Assembly (NCBI RefSeq): GCF_026210795.1 | Contig: NC_089449.1 | Coordinates: 2,728,001 to 2,792,000, forward strand | Source of the DNA: Rhizophagus irregularis | Lineage: Eukaryota > Glomeromycota > Glomeromycetes > Glomerales > Glomeraceae | Reading direction: 5' to 3' | DNA length: 64,000 bases | Shown here: piece by piece, positions 1-10,177 of the stretch | How positions within the stretch are numbered: position 1 is the first letter of the stretch | Layout of the letters: every line of letters starts with the position of its first letter | The notes under the pieces: model-generated | Databases searched by the model: none | What the model was told of the DNA's origin: nothing | The model's input: only the letters and a program-made list of their open reading frames with translations | Position numbers and translations under genes: made by a program

Positions 1-200
1 ATATCCAAAAGAATGATACGACTAGCAGTAAATTTTTGTGTTGTAGAAAAATCACAAAACGATATCCTTGTGCAATAGCGTATCATTAAATAGAATGATT
101 GTTTGAGGTTTCGTCGTAATCAACTAAAATCATGAATTTGTATCAAGATAATTTTGAGGTTTTATTTTAGTTAAATATGTCCTTCTCAATGTTAGCTTTT
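1..200 (-). pseudogene. DUF4419 relic with internal deletion
   Basis: The first 55 bases match the minus-strand copy at 7158-7215 (the segment around the 'ASRIVLLDM' residues and the CDFSTTT motif). The sequence then jumps to pieces matching the region near residues 86-95 and the N-terminus (about 7430-7690). The middle of the gene is therefore deleted, and several small indels disrupt the frame. The relic probably continues to the left of the window. It is non-functional and is the leftmost member of the DUF4419 array. Confidence 0.7.
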
Positions 201-640
201 TTTAGCGAGCATTTTTTTATCTTAAAAAAGGACAGACTACATCAATATATAAGTCACTAACTAACCCCCTCCAGAATCCGGAGGAATCGTTCCGCCAATT
301 ATTTACAGACTAAAAGGCCGCGTCTTTTTTAGCGAGCATTTACTGAGATCGTCACTCATGTGACATTGTGACATTTGATTTTGATTGATAAAAATTTAAA
401 ATTTTTTTTTCGTAATACTGTATATTCTTGATACTAAGGGTTGGAGCTTGAACTTAATCTACCAACTAGTTCGTAATAATTAATATCTTTCACCATTCCG
501 GGTATGCCATCCTAGGTATAAACTAAAATCGAGGAATTTTCACTACCTGCTAGCCTAACAACGCATCTAAAAGGTTTTTATTGTTATTCGGTTAAAAAAT
601 AGATTTCTTGAACCTTGTTTTTAACCCATTTTCGCGTTTG
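201..640. other. Intergenic, no gene seen
   Basis: AT-rich sequence between the DUF4419 relic and the Crinkler-like pseudogene. A short phrase resembling 'tttttagcgagcattt' occurs twice (about 197-215 and 327-342). No open frame, RNA gene or terminal inverted repeat could be supported. Confidence 0.4.
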
Positions 641-644
641 CAGA

Positions 645-2560
645 TGCGTCATGCTAGACTGTATAGTTTTAGGTGGAATTATTTTTCTTTTCCGGTCGAA
701 ATTGGAGTGGTTTCGCCCTCAAAGATGAAATCAAGAAATTTCGCAATATTGATTCCAATAGCCTGAACTTATGGAAAGTTGAGATTTCCGTTGGAGACAA
801 TAGACCGGATATACTTAAGAACGCAGAAATTGATATTGTTGTGCGGGAATTCTTAAATCCGATGCATAATATTACTAGACATTTCCCAAAGATTATACTC
901 CTCCAGAAGAGTATGTCAACATAATCGTGCAGTGTCATTGTGCCACCACTAGTAAGTGTCTCCCAATGGTTTACTTCCGATCAAGTAATTTGTGTTAACT
1001 CATTCTTGTTTTTTATTCGATTAGAGAAAAGAAAGATTGAAGATTCGATCGAGGAAAATTAGTACTGAAAGAAATGGAAATTTTATTAAATAAAGGTATT
1101 ATTTTATCGTTTAATGGTCACTTTTAAAAATTAAAATTTCTAACTTATACTTTTCAAACAAAATGACAATATTTAATCAATATATTATCAGCGATCAAAA
1201 CAAGTAATAGAATTTTTTCAATTCCACCGTTGTCAGGAACCGAAGTGTATACTATTAATCGTACTTGATAGCAATGAAGGTGTGAATTTTAGACGACTGG
1301 AAACTCAAGCATTGGGAAGATATATTTAGAATGTTATTATTAGTGGAACTTCTTAAAAGAGGGCAGTCAGTTCTTGATGGATGATAAGATTACACGGCAT
1401 TTGTTTCTCTTAAAGGCGAGCTATTCTAGGTAAAAAGGAAGAATACAGACTATGAGCACAATAACAAAATATCTGGTGCATAATTGATGGAAAGGAGCCC
1501 AAGTAGACCAAATTTTTTCTGAGCAAAATTATTAATGGTATCTTCACCTAAAAAAGAAAATTATCAAGGCACAAAAGACTGAAATATTCTACATGCTAGC
1601 TTAGGAAAGGGACAAGTTTCTTGATTATGAAGAAATATACGATGAAGGTGCTACTAAAAAATTAGTTGAGGAAACATTTGAGTTATACGGAGGGAAGCGG
1701 TTTGTTTGACGGATATTAGGACTACCGAATAAATAAAAAAAAGAAAGGAAAGACTACTATAGAAATCAAATCTAATATATCTGATGAACGATGACTCTAT
1801 TCAGATACCGCCGAATGATACGAATCTAGATTTGTAAAAGTGCTAGAATCCTTCTCGGGTGATGAGTTAGTCACAAATTAATTCACGTAAAATCAAAATC
1901 TCACTCGAATATAATTGAATTCAAAGGACTTAACAAAGATGGCGGTTCTTTATGTACATTTGTTTGACTTATATTCACCCAAATTTATTATTTCAAATCA
2001 CCATTGCTAGCAAACATCGAGTCAAACGAGAAGGACGACTGTTTTTAGCAACTAAAGAAAGGTCTTATGAGTTATGATATGTCATGGTTGATATATCTAC
2101 TGCTAAAAGTAATTATTCTTATTTGAATGTATTAGGACCGGATTATATGTATGCATATAGAGCTCAGTTATATGCAATTTGAACAAGGATAACGATAAAT
2201 AAATTTACGTCTTGCTTGTTTTTTGTATTACCGGAGGGTAAATTTGAAACACAAAAAACAGAATTATTTAGATGGGACTAAGAAAGTAAAAAGTGTTATT
2301 GGTTGGATCAATAGAATAGAGCAGTATTTAAGAGCTTGCAATGATGTGAAGTATTTTTTGTTGAAAATGGAATTATCCTTCTAATCCTATCAAAGCTGAT
2401 CATTTATCATGCGGTAGACCTTTTGTAGCGTCTGGTTCATATCATGTTATCTAGTTCCTTGTACGAATTTAAAGTAACGTTTAGAGAACATATTACTCCT
2501 ACTATTTCTTTGATGAGAGAATTTCGGATATGTTGTTTGAAATGATAATTCATTTTCAAA
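645..2560 (+). pseudogene. Crinkler-type (CRN) effector pseudogene
   Basis: Between about 650 and 945 the plus strand encodes, in pieces, the ubiquitin-like N-terminal domain of Crinkler proteins. The signs are a basic helix LKDEIKKF, the NIDSNSLNLWKVEI block, a stretch reaching HNITRHFP, and after a one-base shift TPPEEYVNIIVQ, the usual end of the domain. The opening residues lie in yet another frame. A typical intron follows (GT at about 952, AG at 1024), then reading runs into stops. Further coding-like blocks persist downstream: ILDDWKLKHWEDIFRMLL near 1280-1335, and ATKKLVEETFELYGG near 1650-1700, which resembles the 'YGG' patch of Crinkler ATPase-like C-terminal regions. Crinklers are secreted or nuclear effector-type proteins expanded in these fungi. 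Several frameshifts and stops make this copy dead. The N-terminal assignment is fairly firm; that the C-terminal stretch belongs to the same gene is inference. Confidence 0.55.
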
Positions 2561-2760
2561 TAAGTTCAATTGTTTTCATATAAAAGTTTTTTTTTCAAGA
2601 TTAGATTAATACAAAGATAGTTAAGATAGTACTAAAACATTATATAGCTAAGAGAATTATTGATTATCTTATTATATATATTAGTATTACACGATAAATG
2701 AAAATATATTTTGTATTAAATAAGAGCTATCAAAAATTTATTGTTAAAAATAAGGAAGCT
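2561..2760. repeat. Diverged copy of DUF4419 3' flank
   Basis: Phrases such as 'aaaacattatatagctaaga' and 'attgattatctt' align loosely with 4040-4100, 6340-6400 and 21005-21050, the conserved sequence just beyond the stop codon of the minus-strand DUF4419 genes. The part next to the stop (2745-2785) is closer to the downstream flank of the plus-strand DUF4419 gene at 37566-37720 read in reverse. This links the neighbouring relic to that subfamily. Confidence 0.5.
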
Positions 2761-2764
2761 TTAT

Positions 2765-2990
2765 TGAAATTGGTGCAATAAAAAAAAAGAAAAATAAATA
2801 GCCTCAATATAATTTCTTTTCTAATTTCATCTTCATCTTCATCTACTGTAATTTTATCATCAATAATTAACCAATAATTGGTGGAGTTTTTTTTTTGAAA
2901 AGTCCTGCAACAAATTTTTTTTAAGTTTAGTATCAGCTGTAACCCTCATATAGATTTATTCATTTTCATTAATGGAATAGACTTTCAATG
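2765..2990 (-). pseudogene. DUF4419 C-terminal relic
   Basis: The minus strand encodes remnants of the conserved C-terminus: the 'TADE..' tail and the 'GWFVIDD' region (complement of 2835-2885), then a deletion and a piece matching 'VAGF' (2900-2935). Frameshifts and missing segments are obvious on comparison with 6640-6790. About 80% of the gene is absent, so this is a dead fragment of the local array. Confidence 0.6.
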
Positions 2991-3300
2991 AAAACCTGCC
3001 GATTTCGTGGCACCTTTTTTCAAGGAAGGCTCGCCATAAAACTACACGATCATGTATAAATTAATTAGGCACAATAAAAGATTAATTTTGTAACAGATCC
3101 CGGATCTTTTTGGAATAGGATAGCGATCTTCTGAAATATATTAAATTCGGTAAATAGCTTTGTGTAGAACGCCACAGTAAAAGCAGAAACTAACTAAAGT
3201 AAGTTAAAAGCGCTCACCCACAAGGGGTTCACAAAAAAGAATTAACACGTACGTCGCTAGGCTAGCTAAAAGACAACACACTGGAAATTTAAAAACATTA
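2991..3300. other. Intergenic, no gene seen
   Basis: Sequence between two DUF4419-derived blocks. A few phrases (for example 'atgtataaattaattaggcacaataaaag') echo the 5' leader of the intact genes (7765-7790 and 22455-22485). It therefore probably includes an eroded upstream region of the 2765-2990 relic. No open frame is supported. Confidence 0.35.
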
Positions 3301-3319
3301 ACAACAAAAAGGGAAACGT

Positions 3320-4330
3320 TTAAAAATAAACCAGGCCGTATTGATCTTTCGCTTGCTGCATCGTCAGGAAATGCATCGAATTTTGTGGAAATCTAATATT
3401 TACAAACACTCTGTGACAAAAAACGTGGTATTTTCGGTGTACAGTATATCCACAAAGTTCGCGTAGGATATATGGGAATGTAAGTAAACGTATAATTACG
3501 TTTATTACGTTTAACATATGGAGTAAGACCTTCATTATTTGTGTTGGTAGCGTGAAATCTAGATCAAAATTGAAGAGGATTCATATTCAAACCAAATCGA
3601 GGAGAAGGACATTGAAAATTTTCTTCGAGGTAATCCAGCGAATAATCTGGGATACCGTCTTATACTGTATATATTGACATCTGCATCATCATACTGATGT
3701 TTTAAAGGAGTTGAATAGTAAATAGGACGAGAAACATGTATTTATTGTAATGAATGATATAGTGCACATGACTGATAAGCCACGTGGGACTAAACTTTAC
3801 TCATGAACGAGAAAGATATTATAATATTAGAGTTATATTAAATAAATAATAAAAAATAATTGTTTATAAGTAAACTATTTCAATAGGCGAACGAAGTTAT
3901 CGCAATAATATGATCTGATCTTTAAATGAAAGGATATTTCAATTTTTTTTTTAGTAATTTGTAAATTAGTAATTTAGTAATTTAATTGATTTTTATTTGA
4001 TACGAAAGTTTTTCAAATTTAAATTATTTTAGAGGATAGTATTAAAATATTATATAAAGAATCGTTGATTGTCTTTTTTATATGTAACTAAATATACGAA
4101 AACGGAAAACGCGATATTTGACATATTAAACAAGAGAAACAAATTAAAAGTTATCTAGTGGATAAGTGTTATTTATTGAACTTTTCAAAATGAGAAAATC
4201 AAAAGAAACTTATTGAAGTTAATACATAATTCACAAATTTAATGGAAAAAGTGATAAAATAAGAAAAAGCCTTATTTGGTAAATATAAAATATGGATAAA
4301 ATGAACTTTAATTTTATGAATCATGCCTTA
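3320..4330. repeat. Segmental duplication flanking DUF4419 copies
   Basis: The block aligns almost collinearly with 8395-9370: same 'catcaggaaat' start, the 'cgtggtattttcgg' phrase, the 'tgaagaggattcatattcaa' phrase, the 'ataatctgggataccgtctt' phrase, then the AT-rich run to the DUF4419 3' end. Its left part also resembles 23460-23600. Its right part (3830-4330) resembles 5980-6620 and 20760-21320. It is non-coding and marks the repeat unit by which the gene array expanded. Confidence 0.75.
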
Positions 4331-5407
4331 TCTTTGGTTTTACCTTCATCTGCAGCAGTTTTATCATCAATAACGAACCAACCAATAACTGGTGAAACAT
4401 CTAATTCATTAGAATTCTAAGTGAATTATAAGTTACTTTATTTCCATCTTTTGCATAAGGAAAAAAGGCCATCATCCATCCATCAATATCACCATTGTAA
4501 CCCGAACATATTGTTGCCTTGAAGCGATTGTTGCCCAAACCTTCTCATCAATTTCACCTTTATAGGTTTCAACTAATTTCCATACAACTGGATCCAATCT
4601 ATCTAACCAAAAATCTATATCTAAATCCAATTGAGGTAATTGAACGACTTTCTCTTGTAATTTTGTCCAATCTTCTAAAGTACCTTCAAGAGTAATTTTA
4701 GGGATTCCACAAAAAGTACAACCCGTATAAGAAAAATATGCTTTAACCATATCCAAAAGAACGATACGGCTAGCAGTGAGAGAAGATTTTGTTGTTGTAG
4801 AAAAATCACAAATTATTTATCAAAAAAAACTAATTATTAAAAAAAAAAAGATTTTTACTGGGGGTGATCATCACCGTTGGCCGGAATTATCAATTTTTAC
4901 CGGCACTATATTTTTTTACTGCTGGTCGATCGTCGTAATTTCAGTCACCGGTGATCATCACCCCGGTGATAGTTAGAAAAATTCAAAAAAAAAATCCCAA
5001 AAAATTTCTAATAGAGGTTTTATATCAATTTTTTCTACAGCTCTATCAGTTTCCACAGTTAATAACTGAATTCTATTGCTCTAGACCAATTTCCTTGAAG
5101 TCGAGAATCTTTACATACAAAATACCATTAGTATAATAATTATATCTTTTTTACCTTTATGGTTAACAAAACGAGAACGAAAATTTTCTGCGTAAATGTT
5201 GATGATGGTTATAAGCATGAAGGATTGCAGCAGTTGTATCATTAAGTATAGACTGATTGATTGAGGTTTCATCGTAATCGGCTGAAATAGCGTGAATTTT
5301 TGTATCAGGATAATTTTGAATAATTTTGTTTTTAACTTTTTAACTGAAATATGTTCATAGTGTTTGTTCTCAAGAGTAATATTTTTAGTGAGGACTTGGG
5401 TACTCAT
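4331..5407 (-). pseudogene. DUF4419 pseudogene with MITE insertion
   Basis: This is a full-length but broken relative of the intact gene at 6621-7691. Start at 5407 and C-terminus at about 4331 correspond to those of the intact gene. The frame survives only in blocks: the N-terminal ~20 residues, the AENFRSRFVNHKGKK block, and the YFSYTGCTFCGIPKITLEGT block (4472-4756). Damage visible by comparison includes a ~15 bp duplication after codon 20, loss of about 60 bp near residues 80-95, loss of about 130 bp near residues 285-330, and a 195-bp insertion at 4811-5005. The product would be non-functional. The site lies between two shared direct flanks of the array, so it is best read as a decayed tandem duplicate. 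Confidence 0.85.
4811..5005. mobile_element. MITE inserted in DUF4419 pseudogene
   Basis: Intact paralogues read 'aaaatcacattctaatag' without interruption (7210-7228 and 21908-21926); here 195 bp separate 'aaaatcaca' and 'ttctaatag'. The insert carries inverted repeats GGGGTGATCATCACCG (about 4862-4877) and its near-complement CGGTGATCATCACCCC (about 4949-4964), differing at one position. A/T-rich arms lie outside them. No coding capacity. A target-site duplication is not clear because both borders are A/T runs. Confidence 0.7.
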
Positions 5408-5531
5408 CTTTGTGTTTCTTATGAAAAGAAATTAATATGAATGAAATGAGATTATGGCATATACAAATTAATTAAGTACAATAGGAGACTACAGCATGTG
5501 TTAGTATCGTTCTGCGGTGCTAACTTGACCC

Positions 5532-5695
5532 GCATAATATATTTTGCAATAAGGGGTCAAAATGATGCCACCAGAAGGGTCAAGTCCGATACTTTTGCGT
5601 TAAAACCGTGATCTGATGTATCCAGAACGCAAAAGTATCGGACTTGACCCTTCTGGTGGCATCATTTTGACCCCTTATTGCAAAATATATTATGC
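5532..5695. repeat. Perfect palindrome, 70-bp arms, 24-bp loop
   Basis: Bases 5532-5601 are the exact reverse complement of 5626-5695, with loop 5602-5625. The arms contain 'aaggggtcaaaatgatgcca' and its complement. Outside the arms an 8-bp phrase gtatcgtt (5502-5509) is matched by aacgatac at about 5705-5712. The loop matches the sequence upstream of the DUF4419 gene at 22550-22580 (aaaaccgtgatctgatgt), so this hairpin lies in the duplicated 5' flank of the pseudogene. Read as RNA it would form a long perfect stem. It could be a fold-back transposon or a strand-switch duplication. Confidence 0.9.
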
Positions 5696-5759
5696 TGATC
5701 AAGTAACGATACATTTGCATCCAGAACTGTTATACTGTTTTTTTGATTATTGATGTCAG

Positions 5760-6620
5760 TACATAACGTGATAATATGTAGTCCTTCGGACTAAAGAAAA
5801 TATATGCTTCAGCCTTCAGGTGACGACTTATGTAAACATCAAACATTTCTTTTAACAAATGTGATGAATTAATTTACTATTAAAGAAAAATTTAGAATTT
5901 GTTTATTGTTAAAATCTAAAATAATATTATTTGCTTAATTGGTTGTATGAAATTTATTATATTAATAAGTCACGTGGAGCTAAACATTTTCTGGGTACAA
6001 TAAATTAACTCATGAACGAGAAAGATATATTAATATTAGAGTCATATTAAATAATAGAAAATAGTAAACTATTCCAATGAGCGAAAGAAGTTAACACAAT
6101 GTTAGGAATAATATGTTTTCTGCTCTTTAAATATCGCCCTATGAAAAAAGTTTGTGCTAAATTTATGCCAAATGGGTTAATACGATATTTGTGTTCGAAT
6201 TTTATATTATATTTTAGTACAAATTTCGAACCTTTAATATAGGGTCGGTTTCGTCGTTTGAAAGGATATTTCAATTTTTTTTTATAATTTGTAAATAGTA
6301 ACTTTTGTTTTCAAATTTAAATTATTTGAGAGGATAGTATTAAAATATTATATAAAGAATCGTTGATTATCTTTTATATGTAAGCTTTCTAAATATACGA
6401 AAACGGAAAACACGATATTTGACATATTAAACAAAGTTATCAAAATTCAATGTAGCGTTCTCATAGTAGATAAGTGTTATTTATTGAACTTTTCAAATGA
6501 GAAAATCAAAAAAAAACTTAACAATTAAGTTAATACATAATCATTCACAATTTAATGGAAACAATGATAAAATAAAAAGCCTTATTTGGTAAATATAAAA
6601 ATGAACTTTTATTTAATGAA
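5760..6620. repeat. Duplicated 3' flank of DUF4419 gene
   Basis: This block is closely similar to 20395-21320 (phrases 'gtagtccttcggact', 'ttcaggtgacgacttatgta', 'cacgatatttgacatatt'). The copy at 20395 has an extra insertion at 20590-20744 not present here. It runs to the stop codon of the DUF4419 gene at 6621. It carries no credible ORF; the 75-codon frame within 6047-6274 is A/T-rich and not conserved in the paralogous blocks. Confidence 0.75.
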
Positions 6621-7691
6621 TCATGCCTTATCTTTGGTTTTACCTTCATCTGCAGTTTTATCATCAATAACAAACCAACCAATAACTGGTGAAACAACTA
6701 ATTCATTAGAATTCTCAAGAGCGTATTGTTGCGCGCCTAAAAATCCTGCAACTAATTTTAAATAAAATCCAGTATCGGTCGTAAATGGAACTTCAACTCT
6801 TCCAGTAGGAATGTCACTTGGTATAAGTGAATTATAAGTTACTTTTTTTCCATCTTTCGCATAAGGAAAAAAGGCCATCATCCATCCATCAATATCACCA
6901 TTGTAACCCGAACCATATTGTTGACTTGAAGCGATTGTTGCCCAAAACTTCTCATCAATTTCACCTTTATAGGTTTCAACTAATTTCCACACAACTGGAT
7001 CCAATCTATCTAACCAAAAATCCATATCTAAATCCAATTGACGTAATTGAACGACTTTCTCTTGTAATTTTGTCCAATCTTCTAAAGTACCTTCAAGAGT
7101 AATTTTAGGGATTCCACAAAGAGTACAACCCTTATAAGTAAAATATGCTTTAACCATATCCAAAAGAACGATACGACTAGCAGTAAGAGAAGATTTAGTT
7201 GTTGTAGAAAAATCACATTCTAATAGAGGTTTTATATCAATTTTTTCTACAGCTCTATCAGTTTCCACAGTTAATAATTCTATTGCTCTAGGCCAATCTC
7301 CTTGAAGTCGAGAATCTTTACTATACAAAATACCATCAATATAAATAATTATATCTTTTTTACCTTCATGGTTAACAAAACGAGAACGAAACTTTTCTGC
7401 ATTATAATTAATGTGATGACTAACTCCTTGTGCAATAGTTAACCAAATATCATCAGGTGTTAAACGTAAATGTTGATGATGGTTATAAGCATGAAGGATT
7501 GCAGCAGCTAATCCGTGAGAAGTCATTGTATCATTAAGTATAGACTGATTGATTGAGGTTCCATCGCAATCAGATGAAATAGCGTGAATTTTTGTATCAG
7601 AATAATTTTGAATAATTTTGTTTTTAACTGAAATATGTTCATAGTGTTTGTTCTCAAGAGTAATTTTTTTAGTGAGGACTTGGGTACTCAT
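6621..7691 (-). CDS. DUF4419 domain-containing protein (copy 1, intact)
   Basis: Single-exon gene for a 356-residue cytosolic-type protein without signal peptide or membrane segment. It shows the conserved blocks of the DUF4419 family in order: HGLAAAILHAYNHHQHLRL then PDDIWLTIAQG (residues 59-89), HINYNAEKFRSRFV (93-106), DFSTTTKSS (160-168), CGIPKITLEGTLEDW (192-206), FWLDRLDPVVW (225-235), FWATIASSQQYGSGYNGDI (249-267) followed by GWMMAFFPY (269-277), and a GWFVIDD ending (338-344). The family's biochemical role is unknown. The start is fixed by the identical MSTQVLT opening in the paralogues at 21322-22389 and 36498-37565. It is about 95% similar to the copy at 21322-22389 and sits in a duplicated block, between a dead copy (4331-5407) and a C-terminal relic (9360-9440). 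No upstream regulatory motif could be defined. Confidence 0.92.
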   Translation of the reverse strand: MSTQVLTKKITLENKHYEHISVKNKIIQNYSDTKIHAISSDCDGTSINQSILNDTMTSHGLAAAILHAYNHHQHLRLTPDDIWLTIAQGVSHHINYNAEKFRSRFVNHEGKKDIIIYIDGILYSKDSRLQGDWPRAIELLTVETDRAVEKIDIKPLLECDFSTTTKSSLTASRIVLLDMVKAYFTYKGCTLCGIPKITLEGTLEDWTKLQEKVVQLRQLDLDMDFWLDRLDPVVWKLVETYKGEIDEKFWATIASSQQYGSGYNGDIDGWMMAFFPYAKDGKKVTYNSLIPSDIPTGRVEVPFTTDTGFYLKLVAGFLGAQQYALENSNELVVSPVIGWFVIDDKTADEGKTKDKA

Positions 7692-8600
7692 CTTTGTGTT
7701 TCTTTGAAAAAGAAATTATGAAAGAAATGAGGATATGGCGTAAATATATACAATTGCACATCATATACAAATTAATTAAGCACAATAGGAGTTGCGGGCT
7801 TGCGGCAATGCATGGCCATACTGATCGGGTAGTTACCTCGGATGCACCCCGGGTAGTACCCTGGATGCAAACGGGAACCGTTATACAGTCCGAAGTACCG
7901 TTTTGAAGTACTAAATATATTTACTTCTTCTTCAAGGTAAATATTTCTTTTATTCAAATAACAATGTCATAAATAATAATTACTTATTTATCTTAGTATT
8001 TATGACTAATGAAATTTTTTTCATTGTAATTAATAATTAACTCGTTGTGAAATATATTATCTGTTATCATATGTTGTAAGAATAATTGCATCTGCCAATC
8101 CATGAGAAATTATTGTAATTATCAGTTATTTGAGAAAGTTTCATCGTAAACAGTTGAGAAAAATTATTTATTATTCTTGGTTAATTTTGGGTACTTCATC
8201 CGGCTTACTTTCATCATACTGAATAGATAGTATAAGGAAAGTGAGTGTCCAAATCCTAGATTCGATAACTTATTGCATTCCAAAAGATTAACCCATCGCG
8301 CCCGGCCGACTTCATGAAATCAATATCGTTGTCGAAATCTGTGGTACTGCCGTAAAAAAAAGATTATGTTATCCGTTAATCTAATCCGAATTCCTTAGTA
8401 ATTGGCTACTCGGACATCAGGAATTTTTTTTCCACATGGAAATCCACACCGAATATTGTGGAATGTAGAAATCTGAATAGTTCTAATATTTTCCAAATAA
8501 CTTGTGACAAACCACGTGGTATTTTCGGGGTAGATCCACTCCGCGTAGGATATATTGGGTATAATTACGTTTAACATATAGAGTAAGATCATTATTAGCG
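7692..8600. repeat. Duplicated 5' flank of DUF4419 gene
   Basis: This region aligns with 22390-23600. Shared parts include the leader 'ggcgtaaatatatacaattg', the 'ccgttatacagtccgaa' phrase, 'ttcttttattcaaataacaa', the 'cttactttcatcatactgaa' phrase and 'aagattaacccatcgcgccc'. It is the presumed promoter region of the 6621-7691 gene. Its paralogue carries an extra 225-bp hAT-type MITE, so 7926-7941 marks the empty site. The small ORFs here are not conserved. Confidence 0.75.
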
Positions 8601-9359
8601 TGAAATCTAGGACAAAATTGAGGAGGATTCATATTCAAAGCAAATCGAGGAAAAGGACGTTGAAAATTTACTTCGAGGTAATCCAGAGAATAATCTGGGA
8701 TACCGTCTTATATATTGACATCTGCATCATCATACTGAGATTCTAAAGAAGTTGAATGGAAAATAGAACGAGAAACATGTATTTATTGTAATGATATTAT
8801 AATTTATTATAGTGCACATGACTGATAAGCCACGTGGGACTAAACTTTACTCATGAGAAATATAATAATATTAATAATATTAGAGTTATATCAAATAATA
8901 ATAAAAAATAATTATTTATAAGTAAACTATTTTAATAGGCGAACGAAGTAATATGTCTGATCTTTAAAGTATATCGGTTTTGTCGTTTGAAAGGATATTT
9001 CAAATTTTTTTTTTGTAATTTGTAAATTAGTAATTTAGTGGTTTTTATTTGATACGAAAGTTTTTCAAATTTAAATTATTTTAGATGATAGTATTAAAAC
9101 TCTTATATAAAGAATCGTTGATTGTCTTCGAAATATACGATAATGGAAATACGATATTTGACATATTAAACAAGAGAAGCTAAAGTTATCAAAAATTCAA
9201 TGTAGCGTTCTCATATTAAATAAATGTTATTTGTTGAACTTTTCAAAATGAGAAAATCATAAAAAACTTATTGAAGTTAATACATAATTCACAAATTTAA
9301 TGGAAAAAGTGATAAAATAAGTAATAAAATAAAAAGCCTTATTCGGTAAATATAAAATA
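8601..9359. repeat. Duplicated block leading to a DUF4419 relic
   Basis: Collinear with 3550-4320 including 'aataatctgggataccgtct', 'ttgacatctgcatcatcata' and 'tagtgcacatgactgataag'. It represents the far 5' part of one array unit joined to the 3' flank of the next. No gene is seen. Confidence 0.7.
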
Positions 9360-9440
9360 TTTAATGAATCATTTATCTTTGGTTTTACTTTCATTTGCAG
9401 TTTTATCATTAATAACGAACCAACCAATAACTGATTTATC
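9360..9440 (-). pseudogene. DUF4419 C-terminal stub
   Basis: About 80 bp of the minus strand match the last ~25 codons of the intact genes, including the stop codon context and the 'IGWFV' region, and then the homology stops abruptly at about 9440. The preceding 750 bp are the normal 3' flank. It is the truncated end of an array unit. Confidence 0.7.
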
Positions 9441-9660
9441 TTTGTGTAGAAATCAATAAAAATTATTGCAATAAATTACAGTATCTTACGCAAAGTCGGA
9501 AGACGATACCTAAAAAAAAGAAAAAATCAAAACTTATTTTAGAAAAAACCAATAAAAAAAAAAATCGAAAATTGAATGTCATTTTTATTTGTCCGCTTTC
9601 CAATTTTAATTATATTTCAACAAATAACAATTTAACTTATATTCTTTAATTATTTTAAAT
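9441..9660. other. Intergenic, no gene seen
   Basis: Low-complexity AT-rich sequence between the DUF4419 stub and a small mobile element. Nothing supportable. Confidence 0.3.
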
Positions 9661-9861
9661 TGTTGTCCGGAGCGAATGCGAAGGACTATATATGTCTACG
9701 CACTATGAAAAATGATCGATCACGTGTCACGGAATTCCAAGGCGTTATGCTGCTAATTAGTAGGAAATCGCTACCATTCTTGATATATGTTAACATCTTT
9801 ATTATTATTTATTATTATTATGATACCTCGCTCCGGACTTACAACGGTTCCCGTTTCCTAG
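9661..9861 (+). mobile_element. Short element ending GTTTCCTAG (family copy 1)
   Basis: Starts near TTGTCCGGAGCGAA and ends CTCCGGACTTACAACGG..CCCGTTTCCTAG, followed by T. TCCGGAGCGA near the left end is mirrored by TCGCTCCGGA at 9829-9838, and AACGG/CCGTT forms a 5-bp stem just before the terminal CTAG. The right-end sequence recurs at 20590-20620, 25797-25820 and 60160-60189. A hairpin followed by CTAG before a T resembles a Helitron 3' end, but a clear A/TC 5' border was not found, so a TIR-type MITE is the alternative. Confidence 0.55.
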
Positions 9862-10177
9862 TATTATTGTATTTTAAGAATTGTTTTTCCTATTTTTTTT
9901 TATTCTATTACGATAAAACTGTTGTAGTATTATAGTATTATATATTTAATATAAAGTGTAGACTATTTAATTGAATTAAAATAATTATAATTAATGAATA
10001 AATACATATTATTGGTCAGTCTAATAGGATCATGCTGATTTTGACGCTAAATAATTGATATTTTTCTTTTATTGGCTAAATATCAAATATATTTGCAACC
10101 ATATTACAGTTTAATTATACTTTTTATATACTCTTACTATAATAATAGCATGATCTTGTGTGACTGACGCAATAATC
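9862..10177. other. Intergenic AT-rich sequence
   Basis: No gene. 'ggatcatgctgattttgacgc' (10028-10048) is partly mirrored by 'gcatgatcttgtg' (10149-10161), and the first phrase also resembles 36089-36110, hinting at an old inverted-repeat fragment. Too weak to call as an element. Confidence 0.3.

Noticed and set aside
669-938. Minus-strand 89-codon ORF
   Set aside because: Antisense shadow of the Crinkler-like N-terminal block, whose plus-strand residues match a known family pattern.
6827-7102. Plus-strand 91-codon ORF, also at 21525-21800
   Set aside because: Conserved only because it lies antisense to the conserved DUF4419 coding region.
7694-7957. Two short ORFs upstream of DUF4419 copy 1
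   Set aside because: Not preserved in the duplicated flank at 22390-22640, so no sign of selection.
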